This document shows positions 21,594 through 34,630 of a stretch of DNA of 64,000 nucleotides, one piece after another; within the stretch, counting starts at the first letter, position 1, and every line of letters begins with the position of its first letter. A model generated the notes under the pieces. That model was not told where the DNA came from. It was given only the letters and a program-made list of their open reading frames with translations, and made no database searches. The stretch comes from Zopfochytrium polystomum. Taxonomy: Eukaryota > Chytridiomycota > Chytridiomycetes > Chytridiales > Chytridiaceae. Position numbers and translations under genes: made by a program. The stretch is taken from positions 186,001 to 250,000 of the forward strand of contig JAIVFJ010000019.1 in the NCBI GenBank assembly GCA_025765615.1, in the 5' to 3' direction.

Positions 21594-22544
21594 CTAAAAA
21601 GGGATGGTGACACCGTTTTGGTCAAAGAACCCTCCACTATTCTCCTGCTTCAGCTTCTTCACGACGTCCCAAAGTTTAGCGGCGGACTCGTCCGCGCTCA
21701 AGATATCGTGCTTAACGTTTTTAATATGAGGCCTCGACAGGTCGGTGTCCTTGAAGAGAAGCAAAAATGGTGATCAGCGAACCGCGATGGAGGAGAGACG
21801 GGCTGAAACAAAACACGTACCACAGTCCCCGGATGCAGCGCCACTGTCACGATTCCCTTTCTCGCAAGCTCCACGCCGATTGTACGCGTCGCCTGGTTCA
21901 ACCCAGCTTTGGATATTCTGTAGGAAAACCAGCCCCCAAGATTGTTGTCGCCTATGCTGCCGGTCTGTGAGGAAAACAAGCAAAGGAATAAGTCACCGCA
22001 TACGATGCAGGCCAGAGTGTTTGTTTACCCTCGCCGACAAGTTCGCCAGAATCGGGTTCGCCAGCACGCTCTCCAAGGCCCTGGGGTCGCCGCCGGCGGG
22101 CGCCTTGCGCTGGAAAAACGGAGCAAAGTGCTTGGCGACGAGGACGGGGCCGACGGTGTTGACGGCGAGGTGGTCGAGGAGGCCCTGCTGGGAGACCTGG
22201 CTGAGGGACTTTTCGGGGTTGAGGAGGGCGGCCATGTTGAAGAGGAGGCGGAGCGGCGTCTTTGCATCGTTGGTGGTGCAGCGGGCCTTGAAGTCGTCTG
22301 CGGCGCGAGCGATGGAGGCTTCGTCGGTGACGTCGAGGGAGAGGAACGTGACGCGGTCTGCGAGGGAGGACGTAGCGACGGCGGGGTGGCGGGCGGCGAG
22401 AACGGCGGCGAGGGACCGGTGCGCGTGGTCAGGATTGCGTGCGGTGACGACGACGTGGGACGAGGTGTGCGCGAGCAGGTTCGCGGCGAGGGCCAGGCCG
22501 ATGCCCGACTCGCGCGATGCGCCTTGGATGAGAGCGACGGACAT
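21594..22544 (-). CDS. Short-chain dehydrogenase/reductase
   Basis: This is a classical SDR with a Rossmann fold that uses NAD(P)H; the substrate is unknown. Three exons join in phase: 22544-22029, 21964-21821 and 21749-21594, giving about 271 residues. Visible motifs are the cofactor-binding GASRESGIG near residue 8, LDVTDEAS (adenine pocket), N-M-A-A-L, a catalytic Ser in SARTGSIGDN and the catalytic YRISK. The sequence resembles the cell-cell signalling factor C (CsgA)-like SDR branch, with GWFSYRISKAGLNQATRTIG and ALHPGTVDTDLSRP. The start MSVALIQGAS leaves the usual few residues before the first strand. It converges with FANCL, with about 145 bases between stops. Confidence 0.88.
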
Positions 22545-22813
22545 TATTGCCAGAGAGAGTACTTGGGCCAGTGAGTGTGCGTGTGCGTGCGCGTGTGGGC
22601 GAAGGAGACGACTAGCTGAGCTGAGCTGGGTGTGTTTCTCTTTATGCCCTCTCCTCTTTCTCTTTGGCTCTTTTGGACACCCTCTGTGTCTGTCTCGCCT
22701 TTGTCTTCCCTTCTCCACACAGAAATGCGATCGCCGATCTGGAGAAGTCAATTGGGAACCAAACCAAAAAAACATAAAAAAAAAATCGGAAAAATTTGCG
22801 CCGGTTTTTTTCG

Positions 22814-22881
<68 letters not shown>

Positions 22882-22915
22882 GTCCAGCCCGCACCACTCG
22901 CCTACTCAAACGTCA
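22545..22915. repeat. Promoter region of the SDR gene with a (CT)n microsatellite
   Basis: This spacer contains about 60 bases of uninterrupted CT dinucleotides at roughly 22819-22878, directly downstream of the end of the long coiled-coil gene and upstream of the SDR start. Open frames running through it are just translated repeat. Confidence 0.7.
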
Positions 22916-25900
22916 TCACCAGATATCAAAGTCGATCGAGTCGCCGCCGCCAGCAGCAGCGTCGGGCTCTGTACCGCCCGACCGGATCGACCCGCTCTCC
23001 AGCCAGAAGTCGTCCTCTGGCAGCAGTCCAAAACTGCTGCTGCTCGAACCGCCTGCCCCACCACCCTCGGCCGACTCGCGATCCTGTCCGGCCAGGCCGC
23101 CGTCCTTCCCGCCCTCGACCGCTTCCGGTCGTCCCGCCGCGTGCTGCTCCGCTGCGCGCTCGCCGCCGTCTTGCCCAAAAGCCAGATCCCGCACGTTTCT
23201 TTCGTCTACTCCGTCAACGGCAAGGTCTGCAGGTGTTCGAGGTGTATCGAACAGAAATGGGTTGAAGAAGGGAGGAGAGTCAGCGAGTAAGGGTGAGTGA
23301 GGGGAGATAGTTTTAGTAATCATGGATAAACACGAGTGCCGTTGGGCCTCCAACGTCAATAAATTCTACCAACCTTGGTTTGAATCTTTTGAGGCGATTT
23401 CCACAGCGTCCACCACTGCGTTTGTATCGTTTTCTGGCTGACGTTCCGTCGTGACATCCTGCTTGGAATAGCTTGAGTCCACAATTGCCACAATTCCATC
23501 CTCGCCGGACTTCATTTGAAGTGAACCCTCGTTCTCGAACCGTTCCGAGCTTGGCACCTCGAGCGCTTGGGCCGTTTTTTCCGGCTTCGCTTCGTCTGGT
23601 TCCGCATCCGAAGAGTTACCGCTCTCGAGCTCGTCGTTCAGAGAACTTATGTCAATTTCCGCGCTGTCGAGACCTTCGGCTTGCGGCTCTTGGCTCTCAT
23701 CCTCTGCATGCCCTTGTCCATCAGCCTCTTCCTCGGAAACGGCCCGGTCTCGTTCTTCCGTCGCGGAGCTGACCTCTAGTGGTCGCTCGGTACGGTCCAA
23801 CGGACCTTTAATTCCAGCCGTGTCCACCGCCGAAATACAAGATTCTGCGGGGTGCAAACTCGTGCTGGCTTGTCGCTCTGACTGCTCGCCGGCGTTTAGA
23901 TTCTCTGTCGGCGCACACCATTTGCGCGAAGGCAATGTCTCTACTGGAGGAGCTTCCGCAGAGGTCCGAAGGGAGATATGCTCTCCTTGCTCCCTATTGC
24001 TCACAACAACTTCTTCCGTCGGTGTCCACTTTCGCGGGGAATGGGCTTTTAGTGCGGGAGGGGACGCAGCGCTGTTAGACGGTTGTTCATGTTCGTCACT
24101 CTCTGCTGAGGCTTCCTCCGATGGCACCCACTTTCGTGGAGAACGATCTTTCAGTGCTGGAGGGGACGCGGGCTTGAACGATTGCTCTTGTTCGCAACCT
24201 TCTGCCGCGGCTTCTTCCGTCGCTACCCACTTTCGTGGAGAACGACGCTTGGACGATTGTCCATTTTCCCCTGTCGCGGCTTCTTCCGACTGCGCCAAAA
24301 TTTGACGAGAACGGGAATCCGCTGCCGAGATGTTCGGTTCAGAAGCGCGTGGAGAAGCTTGATGGCGCGGTTCGGGAGATATTAAGGACGTTACAGACGA
24401 CGTGGGGATGTTTGGATCATGCTTCGAGGTCTCCGCATATCTCGATAATTCGTCACCGGAACTAATTTCCCCAGTCGCTGTTCTACCAAGCTCACTGTTT
24501 GATTCGGCGCGAGTACCCGCCGAAGGACCATCTTCCCGTTGAATCAGAGATGCCCTTTCTGCATCCTCTTTGAAACTCTTTCTTGATCCAAATGAGTCGA
24601 CAAAATTCCACAGAGACTGGGATGCAGTAGTAGAGGCCACCTGCACCAGCCTGGGAGCTGCGGCAACCCCAATCGACCCAGCGCTGCTACCGCCCGCGGA
24701 AGCAAGACTGTGTTGAGAGATTGCCTTGATTTCCAAGCTGCCGTTGCTTCGGAGACTTCGATTTGCGACGCTTGTTTCACTTCGCGGTGTTGGCCCATCC
24801 CCCGCCAATGCAGGCTCTTCTGTCGGTTTGTCGTCCATCAAAGAGAAGCTTGAAGCAACAGATGCAAATGATTCCCGAGGAAGAGCATCAGCCGACGAAG
24901 CCGACCGACGCTTTACGTCAGGTGGGCTCGGCTGGCTCGGCCTGCTTTTTCTGTTGCTTGTCTGAGACAACTCCGTCTCCAATAGCGCCGATTGGCTGCC
25001 GAGGGTTGCGCCTTTTTCCGAGCTGCGAGCGGCGGAGTCTCTTGCTTCAAGTTCAGGAACCGTAACCATAGGTGTTACTGCACTCGAGACGGCTGCGTCT
25101 ATATCTTGGGGGGTTTTCTGATGAGTACTGAAGGACGGGGTGACGGTATCTGTGGGTAGAGCAGCGACTAACGGATTGTCGAAAGCTGTCTCCGAAGGAA
25201 GAGCTGTTTCCTGGCGTTCCTTGCTTTCGGGAATTGTGCGAACCAACCCTTCTATCCGTGACACCGATTGTGCGGGTAATTCGTGCCCTATGGCCTCCAG
25301 TTTCTGAAGTGATCCCTGAGCCTTGGATCCCGAGATGCGAATAGAGGCCTCAATCTTCGCACCATGGACGGTTCCTACAATACCGTCTTCCTCGTTGAAC
25401 GCAGCAACAGTTTCCGACGCCATCGGGCCTCCGCGCCTTGTTTGGTTGACGAGTGCAAGATGTGCCGCAGTTGTTGTGGGCGAAGATATCGATGAGGCTT
25501 GGACTGGTGCTTCTTTCGTGACGACAGGTATTTCCATTTCGGCACGCACAGTCGCGCTCATCTTTGGCAGAGTAAGCTCCGTTTCTGTCCTTTCAACTGC
25601 AGGACCCGTGAGATCTCTTGAGTTCCCTCCGTCCTTCCCCGTGTCAACTGAAGCCTCTACCTTGCCTAAGTTTGACGCCTGCAGAGCAGAGCTTGACTTT
25701 TTTCGCTCAATCGCGGCCACAGATCCGGGCCGGCTTCCCCTCCTGGACCCGCTTCTGCTCTGGCTGCGCTTCACAGATGTCCTGCAGTTGTCCCCGCCCT
25801 GTGAGCCAGACCTCGATCGAGTCGCACCTCTCAAGCTGGCAGCGCTTGCGCGTTTTGATAAGTTTCGAGAGGATTTTCGACCGCGGGGGGTCCCAGGAGT

Positions 25901-28900
25901 TGTTCCTGGAGGAGTGGATGCTGCTAACTCGACGTGTGATGAGGAGGGTCGGGATAGGTTCGAGTGCCGTGGGATGGTAGAAACTGCTGACTCGGGTGGT
26001 TCTATTGGCGCTTCTCGCTCCAAGTTTACCGCATCCGTCGGTACGTAAGTTCGGCGTACCTTGGACCGAGCGCCGAGAGGTGGGAGCAAAGGCGCGCCAG
26101 CGTCCGCTGGGGCTGCATTGGACTCCAAACTCTGGTTTGTTGAGACGTTGGACGATTCCACTACGTCATTATCCAGTTTGACCGCGCCTTGGGGTGTTGG
26201 CGTCAAAATGGACGAGACATCGCCATCTGAGTTGATTGAGTTCGATTTGGCAGTGTTGAGGCTCAGCTGAGAGGAGTTTTGCAGTTCATCCCAGCTGTAG
26301 TCCGCTTCGATAATTTCCCTGGAGGCATGGTGATCCGATCCATTAGCGGTGTCATCAGCGTCGGCGACACTCTTGGAGTATTTCGCTGCCACTCCTGCAG
26401 ATGCAAGACTTGCAAGAGACCTTTGCGCGTCAGTCGTTGAACAAGACTGACTGTTCCTCGAAATCGGATTGGATGCAAGTGGGCTTTCAGTCTTTCGGCT
26501 GGCTGCTTCATTACGGGTGGCAGAATCGACCGAGGCCAGGCTGCTCCTCAAGTGCGACGAAGTGCTTCGCCGCTTCTCTTCCGCCGAATTTGGGATTATT
26601 TCGTTCTCGTCAAGGGACTCCTCTTTGCTTCCGTCGTCGTTTCCTTTGGGCGGTTTTAAGCCAACAGGAGACTCCCCCAGCAGCAATGGTTCCATCACCA
26701 ATTCTCGCGCTGGTAACGCCAGATTTTCGGCACTTGCACCGAACGGCAAACCAGACTCAAGAGCAGTTCCTGAATCGCCCTCCAACGATTGGGGCTGTGG
26801 ATTGCCCAATTCCATCGCTGCGTCTTCATCATCATCTAACAGCTCGAACGAAGACCCACGTTGCCGCAAGTCGCGATTTGTTTCCTCTTCTGTAGTTGCA
26901 CTTAGTTTCGCCGAAGTTTTCAAGAAAAGTCCCACCGTAAATATCTTCCTGGCTAGGCCTATAAGGCTCAGGTTCCTCGCCTTTAATTCGGTCAGTCGGT
27001 CAAGTATGCTGCATTGCACTCATCCTTACTGTTCACACCAGCGTTGGAGGCAGAAGATTCTGGGTGAATTTCATCAGTGAGCTGAGAGAAATGAGACTCC
27101 GCTGGTCGGTCAATGTCTGCGGGGTGCGTTATGTGGCAAGCGTCGAATATTCAGAATCTCACATTCGATTTCTCTGAGCGCCATGGGCCCAATATTACTT
27201 TCAACAACGCTGCAGCCTGTCTCGAGCCTCAGGGTTTGTATGTGTAATTCAACAACTCACCATCTGCACTCTCCCGGCGACTGGGTGCATCTTTAAAAAA
27301 GTTAATCAGACAACAGCCACCTGATCTTGCATTATTCCTTACCATGAAACCGAACCGACGCACTGCTCCCGTCATCTGCAGATTGAGTCTTGAAATCTAC
27401 TGTGATAGGTGTCTCTGCGTCATCGGTGAAAGGTACATTGATATCTTCTGTTGGGGGTGTGTCTCTGGGTGGGCTTGCGTTAATGACATCAGAGTCCCGC
27501 GTCTGTGTGTATGATTCCTCGTAGTCTTCACTCCTGCTCCTATTTTTTCTTCGGTCAGAAACGAAAGCCACGGAAATGACTGCAACGTAACTGCATTTTT
27601 TGACGGGCTTTTTCCATAATTTTGATCCTGATTATCATGCAAAAATGAGTCCGATAGCCGGTCGTTTCGCCCAACAGAAAATTCGACACACCAACACTAC
27701 TTACCTGCCCATCTCCAGCGCCCGGGCTTCCTCTTCGACCCTGTGGTTCTCTTCCATCATCTCCAGCTCGCGCACCCTGCCCTCCAAAATTTCCCGCCGC
27801 CGTCTTTCAAGGCCGAGGGCGTCTTCGAGTTCCAAAACCCGCACTTTGGTCGTCATCAACTCCTTCTCTACGCCTCGGCGCACCACGTACGTCTTTTCGA
27901 TTTCCCCGCGCAGCTCGTCTTGCCGACGGTATGACGTGTCCAGCTCGCTCTCGAGTCCGCGCGCCCGATCGCGTGCGACGGACAGCTCTCCCTCGAGACT
28001 GCGCACGCTAGCATATGTTTCCGTGACGTGCTGCTGGGTGGCTGACAGCTGTTGTTGCAGGTCGACAACGACGGTTCGCTCGCGTTGGTACGAAGTATGT
28101 AGGGTGGTGTTGTCGTCCGTGAGAGCTTGAGTCTGTTTCTGCTGTCGAGAAATCGTAGCATGCAAATCTTCCACTGTTTCAAGAAGGTCTGGATGTTATT
28201 TTGGTGTTTTAAGGGAGGTTTTGGGAACGAGCGGTTATTACGTTGCCGGGAGTTCAAGTTGGTGCGTTTGGCCCAAACCTTTAATTTGCCCCAGAAGCTC
28301 TTGCTCTTTGGCTTTTCGATCATCCTCGTTGCGAGCGGCGAGCTGATTAAGGTGCTCAATCTCCTCTTCTTTGCCTGAAAGTTTGTCCCGAAGATCCGCC
28401 ACATTCTGAAAAAGAGCTTTTAAGTTCCCTTTGTGATGAACGAAAATTCGTTTCACCTGTTGTTCATCTTCGAGTTCTCTTTGTCTCTGCTGGATTGCCT
28501 CTTCCTTCTCCTCACATTTTCTTGCCAAGTCTGAGAAGTCCTGCTGGAGCCCTATGAAATCAAGAGGTTTTCAGCTGTGTACAAAAACCAAGGTAGCTCC
28601 CACAAGGATCCAAGCGTACCTCCAAGCTCGCTAGTTTTTTCGGTCACAAGCCCATCTGAAATAGAAAGCTGCTCCTGAAGATTTTCGGCCCGTTCTTCCA
28701 GGCGTTGTATTGTTCCCAGCGCTCCATCGTGATCCTGAATTAACTGGTCGTGGGAGTCCTGCAGCTCTCGGAGACGTTCGACAAGCGATTCAATGGTTCC
28801 GCGAAGCTTCTCCCGATGGTCTCGCAAGGCTTCCGACCGTTCTGCGGTGTAGCAAGACGGAAATTATAATAATAAGAATTTTTCGTTTGGAGATTGAGTG

Positions 28901-30265
28901 TTAACTCGGAAAGCAGGGCTCGAACCCAGCTACTACGAGAAAGAACCTCACAGCGGTTTCCACTTGCCTTGGAGCTGAATGTTTGCAGCCTCCGAGTCTT
29001 CGAGCTTCGCTTTCAGCTCGTTGATCGCGTCGTCATAGGTGAGCAGATTCTCTCCCCCTTCTGCGACAATGGCGGCACCGGACTCACGGTGTTCCAGCTG
29101 CCGCCGTAACCTGATTGCCTATATTTGACAATATGGAAGAACTGAGGATCTGAATTACATGGAAAATATCTTAAAATGCTTAGTTCCAACCTCCAAGTAG
29201 TACTTGTTGACTTCCCGTTCGTACTCAATGAGCTTTCGGAATTTTGTGCTCTGCTTGAGCTGCTCGATCTGCTTGTCCCGCTCCTTGAGCTTGTCTTCCA
29301 TGGCTCTGAGCGATTTTCTCAGATTCGTAATTATCTTTCAGGAGTGAGGCTCGATCAGTGTCCCATTTCCTCCACCGTTCGTACCTTATCATCCAGAACA
29401 GGAAGATCGTCTTCCAAGGCCCGTGATCGATGTGATTTCATTATCGCCTGCAGTGTTAGACGGTGAGAGAAACGAGGAGCGGCACGGTCCAAAAAAATAC
29501 CCACAGACGTCAGCAGCTGATCCTGAAACCTTTTCTCCATCAAGTTATGGCTTCGCTCCATCGCCACTAGTTTTGCCTGCCATATCCGCTTCTCCTGCTG
29601 CAGCATGTTCAGCTGAGTTTTCGTCACAAAGAGCTCTTGACGGAGGTCGTCGCTATCTTTTGCTTTAAACGAAGAGGTCTGTAAGGGCTACGGAATCGCG
29701 AAGAACAAGGGTACACAAATTCACCATCGGTCATGTTGCGCGGTTTCGGTCTCTTTGGCAGAGCGAGCAATTCTGCGAATAAGCGGCTGTTGGAATCGAA
29801 ACCCGCAGAGGGGGAGGGCGGTCACCACCGCCGCCTCACGCAACAACGCACCTCTTGTGCTGGCCCTCTTCAAGCCGTGCGTAACATCTGCTCCTCGAAA
29901 TTGAGAGGCCAGTCAGTAGGGAGAAAAAAAAAAGAAATTGAGAGAGAAAGAAATCCACAACCCTCACCGCGGGAAGCCTCGCCTTCGCTCTTTTGCTGGA
30001 ACGACTCCAGAGTTGCATGATAGATCGCCAAGAGGTGGGACGGAATCTCCTCTTGGGAAAAAAAAATAAAATGGAAAAGCGGTAGAGTGAGCGGGTGGGG
30101 TTGACGTGTGTCCCTCTTCCTCGCTGCCCTGCTTACCTTGCTTGCTTACTCTGGCTGCGGCGTCATCGAATGAGCTGGCGGTGGCGTCTGACTCAAGGAT
30201 GGGATGAACTGTCCGTCGTCTTTGATCAGCCGCGAAGTTGCATACGCCACACATGTAACTGTCAC

Positions 30266-30314
<49 letters not shown>

Positions 30315-30599
30315 GGCGCATTCGTAGGTTATTTCTCTCTGAACACGAATGCGCCTGCCACTACGGGGAGAGGTGTACGCACCGTTTCGAAAACCAGAGA
30401 GGCCAGCGTTCGAAGCCCTCCTGCTCCCCGCATTTGGGGGGCGCTTTGGAAAAGACGGCGGAAAGGGAACCTTGTGCGAAGAGGGCGCGTCGTCGGCGGG
30501 CGAAGACGGAGTTGCGTCGAGCACGCTGGATAGCGACGGCTGATGCACCAGGGCCCAGCGGCCAGAGGCCGTCGAGCCGCGCCGGGAAGGAGTGGACAT
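22916..30599 (-). CDS. Very large coiled-coil protein, IQCE-like, with a long low-complexity tail
   Basis: One long gene is inferred from phase-compatible exons. The N-terminus (from 30599, MSTPSRRGSTASGRW) is Ser/Pro-rich. Exons with EEIPSHLLAIYHATLESFQQ and LLALPKRPKPRNMTD follow. Next comes a continuous coiled coil from about 29680 to 27700 (e.g. MEDKLKERDKQIEQLKQS, YEREVNKYYLEAIRLRRQLE, RVRELEMMEENHRVEEEARA). The KERDKQIEQL...YYLEAIRLRRQL block resembles the ciliary protein IQCE, but this is inference from pattern. The 27019-23366 part is about 1200 residues of Ser/Glu/Pro-rich sequence, with no IQ motif that I could see. The last exon, 23226-22916, joins in phase through a GTTGGT donor and ends DSIDFDIW. 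Joints around 27000-27700 are not resolved, so two genes cannot be excluded. Confidence 0.5.
23905..24245 (-). repeat. Four-copy SPRKW-type protein repeat in the coiled-coil gene tail
   Basis: Within the low-complexity tail, four related units occur about 30-37 residues apart, marked by SPRKWVATEEA, SPRKWVPSEEAS, SPRKWTPTEEV and PSRKWCAPTEN. In DNA the plus strand shows repeats of CCACTTTCG(T/C)GG. The spacing and the conserved Trp suggest a repeated short linear motif. No function is assigned. Confidence 0.6.
30268..30312. repeat. (AC)n microsatellite in an intron of the coiled-coil gene
   Basis: About 22 AC units lie between the first and second inferred exons of the long minus-strand gene. 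Confidence 0.8.
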
Positions 30600-31120
30600 T
30601 AGAAACGAGCGAACCCACTCCTGTTGTCGAAACTCCGCTTTGATGTGTCCTTTTTTTTTTTGCTTTTTTGTTTAAATTGTTTGGGACAATCCGCGGATTC
30701 AGACAGTCCCATCCGCCATCCATCGAAGATCAGCTCACGGTTTGGCTGGCGGTGGGGCAGCGGATGACGGCTAACGAGGGCGAGAGGGCAAAGCCGGTGA
30801 AGGGAACGGCAGAGGCCCAGTTGCACAGAGCAAACGGGGGACATGGAAAGGGCAGGAGGAAAGAGTCGCGCAACACAGGCACAAACAGGAATCAACCTCC
30901 GCCCAAAGAGGCAACTGAATTGATGGAACGAAATACAATGCTCGAACGGGTACCGGGTAAACATATGTGGAGGTGGTCGAAAGGATAACTCAGCAAACCA
31001 ATAGAAAAACAATCAAACAAACTTAAAGAAAAGAACAGCCCTAATCAACATAATGGGCTATTTCTTGGAACATATCAATCAACAAGGCGGCAGCGCAGCA
31101 GGACCAGAAACTTTGGCGAC
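30600..31120. other. Spacer between HSF and the long coiled-coil gene
   Basis: Both flanking genes run leftward. This holds the presumed promoter of the coiled-coil gene. A T run lies at about 30651-30668. Nothing else was recognised. Confidence 0.4.
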
Positions 31121-33443
31121 TTAAAGCAAGCCCAAATCAATTGAGTCCGCATCTTCCATCACCAAATCGGCGAAGTCATCAGCATATATGGCATCATCTC
31201 CATCAAGGGCGATGGACAAGGTCTGTCCCAGGGCGGGCGCCACAGGCGATCTAGCAGGTAATCTGACAGCATCAGCTTTCCCAGGAGGATGGAGCACGCC
31301 AAGGGCAGCCAAACTGGTTGGCATATTTCCCGCTCCTGCATTTTGGCCGTCCGTCGCGCTTTGGCTTCGAGTCTGTCCGTGCGCGCGGATTTTCTGGTCC
31401 CACGCATCCTCGGTTCTTGGAACTGTACCCTGCTGGTTCAATGGAGCAAGGGTTTCGAGTACAGTAGCTAGATCGTGGACATCGTTGGAACCGAAGCCGC
31501 TAAGCAGAGCCTCTGTGGTGCCAAATGAGCCACTCGACGGATCCAGCTTTCCAGTGCTTGATGTGTTTGCCATCAAAGAGGATATCCAGTCAGGAGCGTG
31601 GGGAGATTCAAGGCTGCTTTGCAATGACGCAAGCGTTTCCGCATCTAGAGCTGTGAAGGAACTGTCCATCCCCAGAAGGGAAGCAGTTGCGTGCAATTGG
31701 TCGTCCATGATTTCCATTTCTTCCTTGAGCGACTTAACAGATTCGTTGATTCGAGACATGTGGCGCGGGATTCCATTCGAGGGAACCCGCTTCCCAGTTG
31801 CCATAGATGAGCTCGCTTCATCCAGATGGTTGGAGAATGACTTCCTGCTTTGGCTTTCCGATGGTGAATAATCAGACGTTAGAGACGGCAACTCCGGGCT
31901 TTTAAACAGGTCCAGTATTTCAACTTCAGCAACGGGCCAAGGCGATTAGTGAGTCACGTCAAAACTACCAACGAATATCACACTCACCAGAGTTTGGATC
32001 GGCATTCGGCAATAATTTAGGGTCCAATAGACTTGTGTAGTCGTTCAAGTCGCTTGAATCAAGCAGCGGGTTTGTTGGAGAAGGGGTGTAAACCGGGGTT
32101 GCTGTTGTTACTGGAGCAGGACTGGCCGAAGGCGTTGAAAACTGCTGAGTGAAGTTCGACGGAGGGGAGGGTGTGTCCGATTCTGGCGACTCTCCAAGTT
32201 CTTTGAGCAAGAATTTCTGCCTCTTCGGATTCGGAGTTTGTTGAACAGCACCAGATCGCTTCCGAGACAGAAACACTGTTGCCAGAAACCGAAGGATTTT
32301 GTCGATCGTCTGCTGTTGTCTCTGATGCTGTTCCCTGATAGCCATTGACTCAGTCCATAAAACTTGATTCTCGCGCTGGATGCTCTTCATATCCGCACTG
32401 ATCGTAAGTTGGTGCCGCTTTATTGCTGCAATTTCTTGAAGAAGTGCCGCAGTGTCGACTTGACCCTCCTCTCGATCGGTGATGGTACCCTTCTTCCGAG
32501 TGACGAGGCACAGCAGATCAGGCTGGTTGCGCTGAAAATGAGGGTTCGCAAACTCCCAGTTCTCCGGTTCTTCATCCGCAACAAGTGCACCGGACTGCAA
32601 ATGGGGAACTTTGTGAAAGCCATACATATTTAGCTGACGAACAAAAGAGGAGAAGTTGTTGTGCTTGAAGAAGCGAGGCAAGACTTCGCGAGCAAACTCC
32701 TCATGGTTTTCGACGATGAAAGCCTGACCGTCGTCCGACCATCGAATGAGATTTGACGACTCGTCATTCACCATACTTGACGGTGGGAAAGGAAAGTAGT
32801 GAGCATTCCGAAAAGAAAGAAATATAGGGCAATCTTACTTGTACAGCTTGTTGAGGAATGCAGGGACTGCCTTGGTTGCTGTGGAAGTGACCTTTTTCTC
32901 CGGTAAACTGTTCATGACGGTTTCCATTCCACTCTTTGGCGCATTGGAAACGTTGAAGGCGGCATCTTGTAGGGATCTGGCCAACTGGACCTGCGACTTT
33001 TTCGAATCTTTCGCAGCGGTTGGCTTGACTCCTGCGGCGAGTTGCGCTGACAGATCGATCGCCAACGGCAATTTCGATGTGCTGGTAGGGAGTAGGGGAG
33101 AGATCGTCGCCAATCCGGCATTCTTGGCAAGATCGTTTACAGAGGGTCTTGCACCTGCAGCCGCTGCGGCCCTGCGGGAGGATGCCGCGGTCGACGATCG
33201 CTTCCGCTTCGCAGGTCCTGCAGCGGTCGATGGCGTTTGGCCAAGTGCGCCGGGTGTGGCTGGGTTGGCAGGTTCGACAGGAACGGCAGGCAAGGCAGAA
33301 GCCGCTTGACGCGGGAGTGCGTTGGGAATGGCGGCAGCGGTGGATGTTATTGTTGTGGACGGACGCGGAGTATGGATCGGGCCAGAAGTTACGGGAGAGG
33401 GAGAAGAGGACACCAAGGATGAAGTAGAAGAGTTGACGCCCAT
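31121..33443 (-). CDS. HSF1: Heat shock transcription factor (HSF)
   Basis: HSF binds arrays of inverted nGAAn units (heat shock elements) as a trimer and activates stress genes. Three exons join in phase: 33443-32839, 32775-31988 and 31923-31121, giving about 731 residues. About 195 Ala/Ser/Pro-rich residues precede the winged-helix DNA-binding domain. That domain starts at FLNKLYNMV and carries [20 protein letters not shown], the recognition helix, and [17 protein letters not shown] leucine-zipper-like trimerisation region follows near residues 308-370. The C-terminal part is acidic/Ser-rich and ends [17 protein letters not shown], typical of an activation domain. The AA|T exon junction recreates the invariant LYNMV. 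The window also contains retrotransposon LTRs packed with heat shock elements. Confidence 0.92.
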
Positions 33444-33516
33444 CGCTTGGATATAATGGAAGTGCGAGCAAATTGTTTGCTGCGATAATTACTGGCTTCA
33501 AGTGTGAGTGAGTGAG

Positions 33517-33565
<49 letters not shown>

Positions 33566-34448
33566 CAGTGGATACAAACAAAGCGACGCCGCCCTCCCAG
33601 TCCGATCTGTTCGCCGGGCCAATGAAAGTCTCTGCCCATCGGATCGTTGGGATGCCGTCATGCTTGGGCCGACCCTGACAAGTCACGCTGGACACTTATT
33701 TATTGATTTTTGGTGGTATTTACTATTTATGAGACCAAACTTGATTGCTATGCGACTTTCAAGTTCTTATCCGTAAGGAGGTGGAAGTGAGGAGAGCAAT
33801 AACGGTTGGTCCATATGTCGGCTCACTTAGTGCAGGTGCTTGCGGTTCGGTGCTTGGATTGGGAAACCTCACATGGTATTTTTTGCGAGGATGTAAAAAA
33901 ATGAGTTTTTTTTCAGCTCAGTCCATGAGTGTCGCGTCGCTCCCGCTCAGCAAGTCCCTCTGGTTTTGGGTCGTTCGCGCTGCGGCGACGGCTTGGCGGC
34001 TAGCGTTGCGACTAGGGTGCAAATGGGGTGCAAATGGGGCGCAAATGGAGGTGGCGGGCGCTGCACGAGCTCGTCGAATACAGAATCCTTGAAAGAATCG
34101 CCAATTCCAGCAAAGAGCCCCGCCAGGGATTGGCCTGCACCGACCAAGACAGATGCCACGCAATACTTCTTGTAAGACGGCTTTTTATAAGACTTTATGT
34201 CGACCACGACGAAGGGAAGACGTGGCTTTTGGGGGTGGAAGTGGGGGGCTTTGTCCTCTTGATGACCCGGATGATACCTCGCGAAAGTATGGCCGAATTT
34301 GAATGAGGTAAGCGCGAGCTGGACTGCAAAACGAAGGGATGGAGCAACGGTGCTGAGAGCAACGAAGTGCTGCGGCTCAAAATGAGAGGGACAGAGTGTT
34401 TTTCTGTTTCAAAAGAGAAAGAGCTAGTGTTGCCAAAGAAAGAAAAAG

Positions 34449-34484
<36 letters not shown>

Positions 34485-34630
34485 GAAACAACGCCAACAA
34501 AAAACTAAGATTCTAACACATTTTGCACCCGCGAAAAAAAAAAAGGGCATAGAAAACAGCACTTGCTTTCATAGCACACGAGGATTCCCACACTCGAAAC
34601 AGTCAGGACCCCACCCTTGCGACAACAACG
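33444..34630. other. HSF upstream region with GA repeat and A runs
   Basis: A (GA)n tract at about 33513-33562 lies just upstream of the HSF start. A long A run is at about 34440-34479. A direct repeat GCAAATGGGG occurs near 34018-34045. An 86-codon frame on the minus strand (34207-33947, MVDIKSYKKPSYKKYCVASV) has a hydrophobic patch, but I recognise no family and do not call it a gene. Confidence 0.4.

Noticed and set aside
28905..28940. tRNA-like T-arm (GGGTTCGAGCCC on the minus strand)
   Set aside because: The flanking bases do not form a T stem with an acceptor or anticodon arm, and it lies between exons of the coiled-coil gene.
33947..34207. 86-codon frame MVDIKSYKKPSYKKYCVASV on the minus strand
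   Set aside because: It has a plausible start and hydrophobic patch, but no family, and its second half is repeat-derived; noted only within the spacer.
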